64,000 bases of DNA, taken from assembly GCF_030936135.1 (NCBI RefSeq), contig NC_082600.1, positions 3,162,001 to 3,226,000 of the forward strand, read 5' to 3'. Origin of the DNA: Gavia stellata (Eukaryota; Chordata; Aves; Gaviiformes; Gaviidae). The notes below the pieces were generated by a model. It had not been told where the DNA came from and did no database searches. It was given only the letters and a program-made list of their open reading frames with translations. Shown in pieces: positions 62,402-64,000 of this stretch; within the stretch, counting starts at the first letter, position 1, and each line of letters starts with the position of its first letter. Position numbers and translations under genes: made by a program.

Positions 62402-64000
62402 CTAAAGAAAACAAAGAGCAGGTTATGTTCTTTTCGTACTATACTTCAGCAGTATTGGAGCAAGAAACTCACTCCAAACAAAGCCAGGACACTGATTCAC
62501 CACACAAGTTTCACAGCACACTCATGTCTCGACAGAGAAATTCTAAGTCAGACATTCAGAAGTAACGAGGTAAAGTGAATTGAAGAGCAGTGCTTAGCTC
62601 ATTTCGATTTAAGTACGGATCTGCATCATACACAAAGATAAGAGAAACACCTTTTCTCTCTTTCAATACGTGACTAATAAGGATTTAGACTCCTCCTGAG
62701 GAATGATTTGCAGCAACGTTGTTCCACCGCCCTCACCTGTCTTAACATCAGGAAGATGTTACGCTTTTATGGGTTTGTTTCAGTGTCTTAGTTTAGGAAA
62801 ATGCAAACACCTCCTCAGACTGTCACTGCAGGATATTTGAACTCTTGGCCTTCAAGATCAGACCGTCTAAAGCAAAGGCGATGAAACATGTACGGCAATA
62901 TCCGTTTCACATCCATCCACGGAGCCTTCTCAGATCTCCGTTTAGGCAAGCGTAAACACCAGTTGGAAGAAAGGGAGAGGTATCTACAGGTAAAGACAAT
63001 TGTCTGGGACATGTTTTGAGGTTGTTAATATGCAGTTCACAAACAACATGAAACACGTTGCTACAGGTTTGAAGATTTAAATCAGTTACAGGTAATTAAA
63101 GGTCCTAAAATATATCCTGGAGGGGCTGTTTCATAAGAACTGCAGAGCTTTCCCTGTCCTCATATTCTTCCTAAATCATCTGCTGTAGCCGCGGCTAAGG
63201 ACAGACATTGGCACAATAAAAACAGTCTAACCTAGAGGACTATCCTTACGTTCCGTGAATTACCATTCCTGTTTAACAACTAACTGTTTAATTGGAAATA
63301 GCAGAGGGAAGTTGCAAACCTACTTTAACTCATACTTTATAATTTCTCAGTGCAGTTCTACCCTCTTGTCAACCCAATGAAAGTTCAATTCAATTATCAC
63401 TGACATCTTGCGGACTGAGAAGCAAAAAGGCAATTCTGCACATTTTTGGCCCCCTGTGGATGTAGCCTTATGCACAGCCAGATGCTGCACTGTGTCTAAG
63501 GTACAAAATGTAACTGTCATCTTAAAAAAATTCTGTATGGAAAAAATAAAACAGCGTAGTATTTTTTCACTATTTAAATTAGAAATCACAATGTGGAAAG
63601 TCATACCATACTTATTGCTGGTTTTCAAAACCAGAGGACTGAATTCATTTTCTATCCAGAAAGATTACAATCAAGGCAAACATCCAACATGGGATGCTGA
63701 GACAGTTTGTGGAAAGATTAAACTACAGCAGAGTTGCCCTGACAGCAAACCCTCTGGTAACATACCTACTTCTTGCATTTTTGTATACAAAGCCTGAAGT
63801 ACTTATTCCCTCGTGTTGCATCCTTTCTTGCCTGCCAGAGAGGGACGCTGCCAGTGCTTTCGGCTTGCAGAAATATTCTGCAGAGTTCCAGAGAGGGTGT
63901 CAGAGTAAAGAAACAAGGCAGGGAGTACAGATGCAAAATCTGTGCAGCACCGACACTCCCACAAGCTCATGAACCAGATCACTGGCAAGGCCTTGGGCAG
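62402..64000 (-). other. Part of DNAAF2 intron 1
   Basis: No minus-strand frame here resembles the PIH1 domain or the rest of DNAAF2 exon 1, so this is read as intron upstream of the penultimate exon. Short frames (for example 62815-63012 minus, 63408-63797 plus) are not recognised. Confidence 0.65.

Noticed and set aside
62402-64000. DNAAF2 exon 1 within the window
   Set aside because: No minus-strand frame here shows PIH1-type sequence or adequate length; the exon must lie beyond the right edge.

Overview
This window is vertebrate nuclear DNA and almost certainly from a bird. The evidence is four recognisable genes with spliced vertebrate structure, interspersed repeats that are nearly all CR1 LINEs of the avian 3'-end type, very GC-rich CpG-island promoters, and short introns. 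The species cannot be named from sequence alone.

Layout. Bases 1 to about 38,790 are a gene desert: no exon is recognisable on either strand. It holds a 339-bp uninterrupted homopurine array (2820-3158), an ancient CR1 remnant (20550-20710), two younger CR1 3' ends (28463-28813 and 35406-35958), several small tandem duplications, and AT-rich blocks that look like conserved non-coding DNA. Bases 38,790-64,000 are a compact gene cluster in this order: RPS29 (minus), 7SL RNA (plus), LRR1 (plus), MGAT2 (plus), DNAAF2 (minus, only the last two exons). From memory, human chromosome 14q21 has the same order and strands. Between LRR1 and MGAT2 lie about 3.9 kb without a visible gene, a roughly 730-bp minisatellite rich in the palindrome TTCTAGAA, and a third CR1 3' end abutting the MGAT2 CpG island.

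The genes do unrelated housekeeping jobs: a 40S ribosomal protein, the RNA scaffold of the signal recognition particle, a CUL2 ubiquitin-ligase receptor for unloading replicative helicase, a Golgi N-glycan branching enzyme, and a co-chaperone for assembling ciliary dynein. The tightest physical link is the divergent pair RPS29 (Pol II) and 7SL (Pol III), whose starts lie about 194 bp apart across a segment with YY1, NRF1 and CRE motifs. A perfect CTCF consensus sits about 100 bp beyond the 7SL terminator.

No CRISPR array, tRNA, retrovirus-like element or new multi-gene system was found. The least ordinary signals are the TTCTAGAA minisatellite, the homopurine array with 10- and 13-bp units, a perfect 26-bp-arm palindrome in the MGAT2 promoter, and the abrupt base-composition change inside MGAT2.
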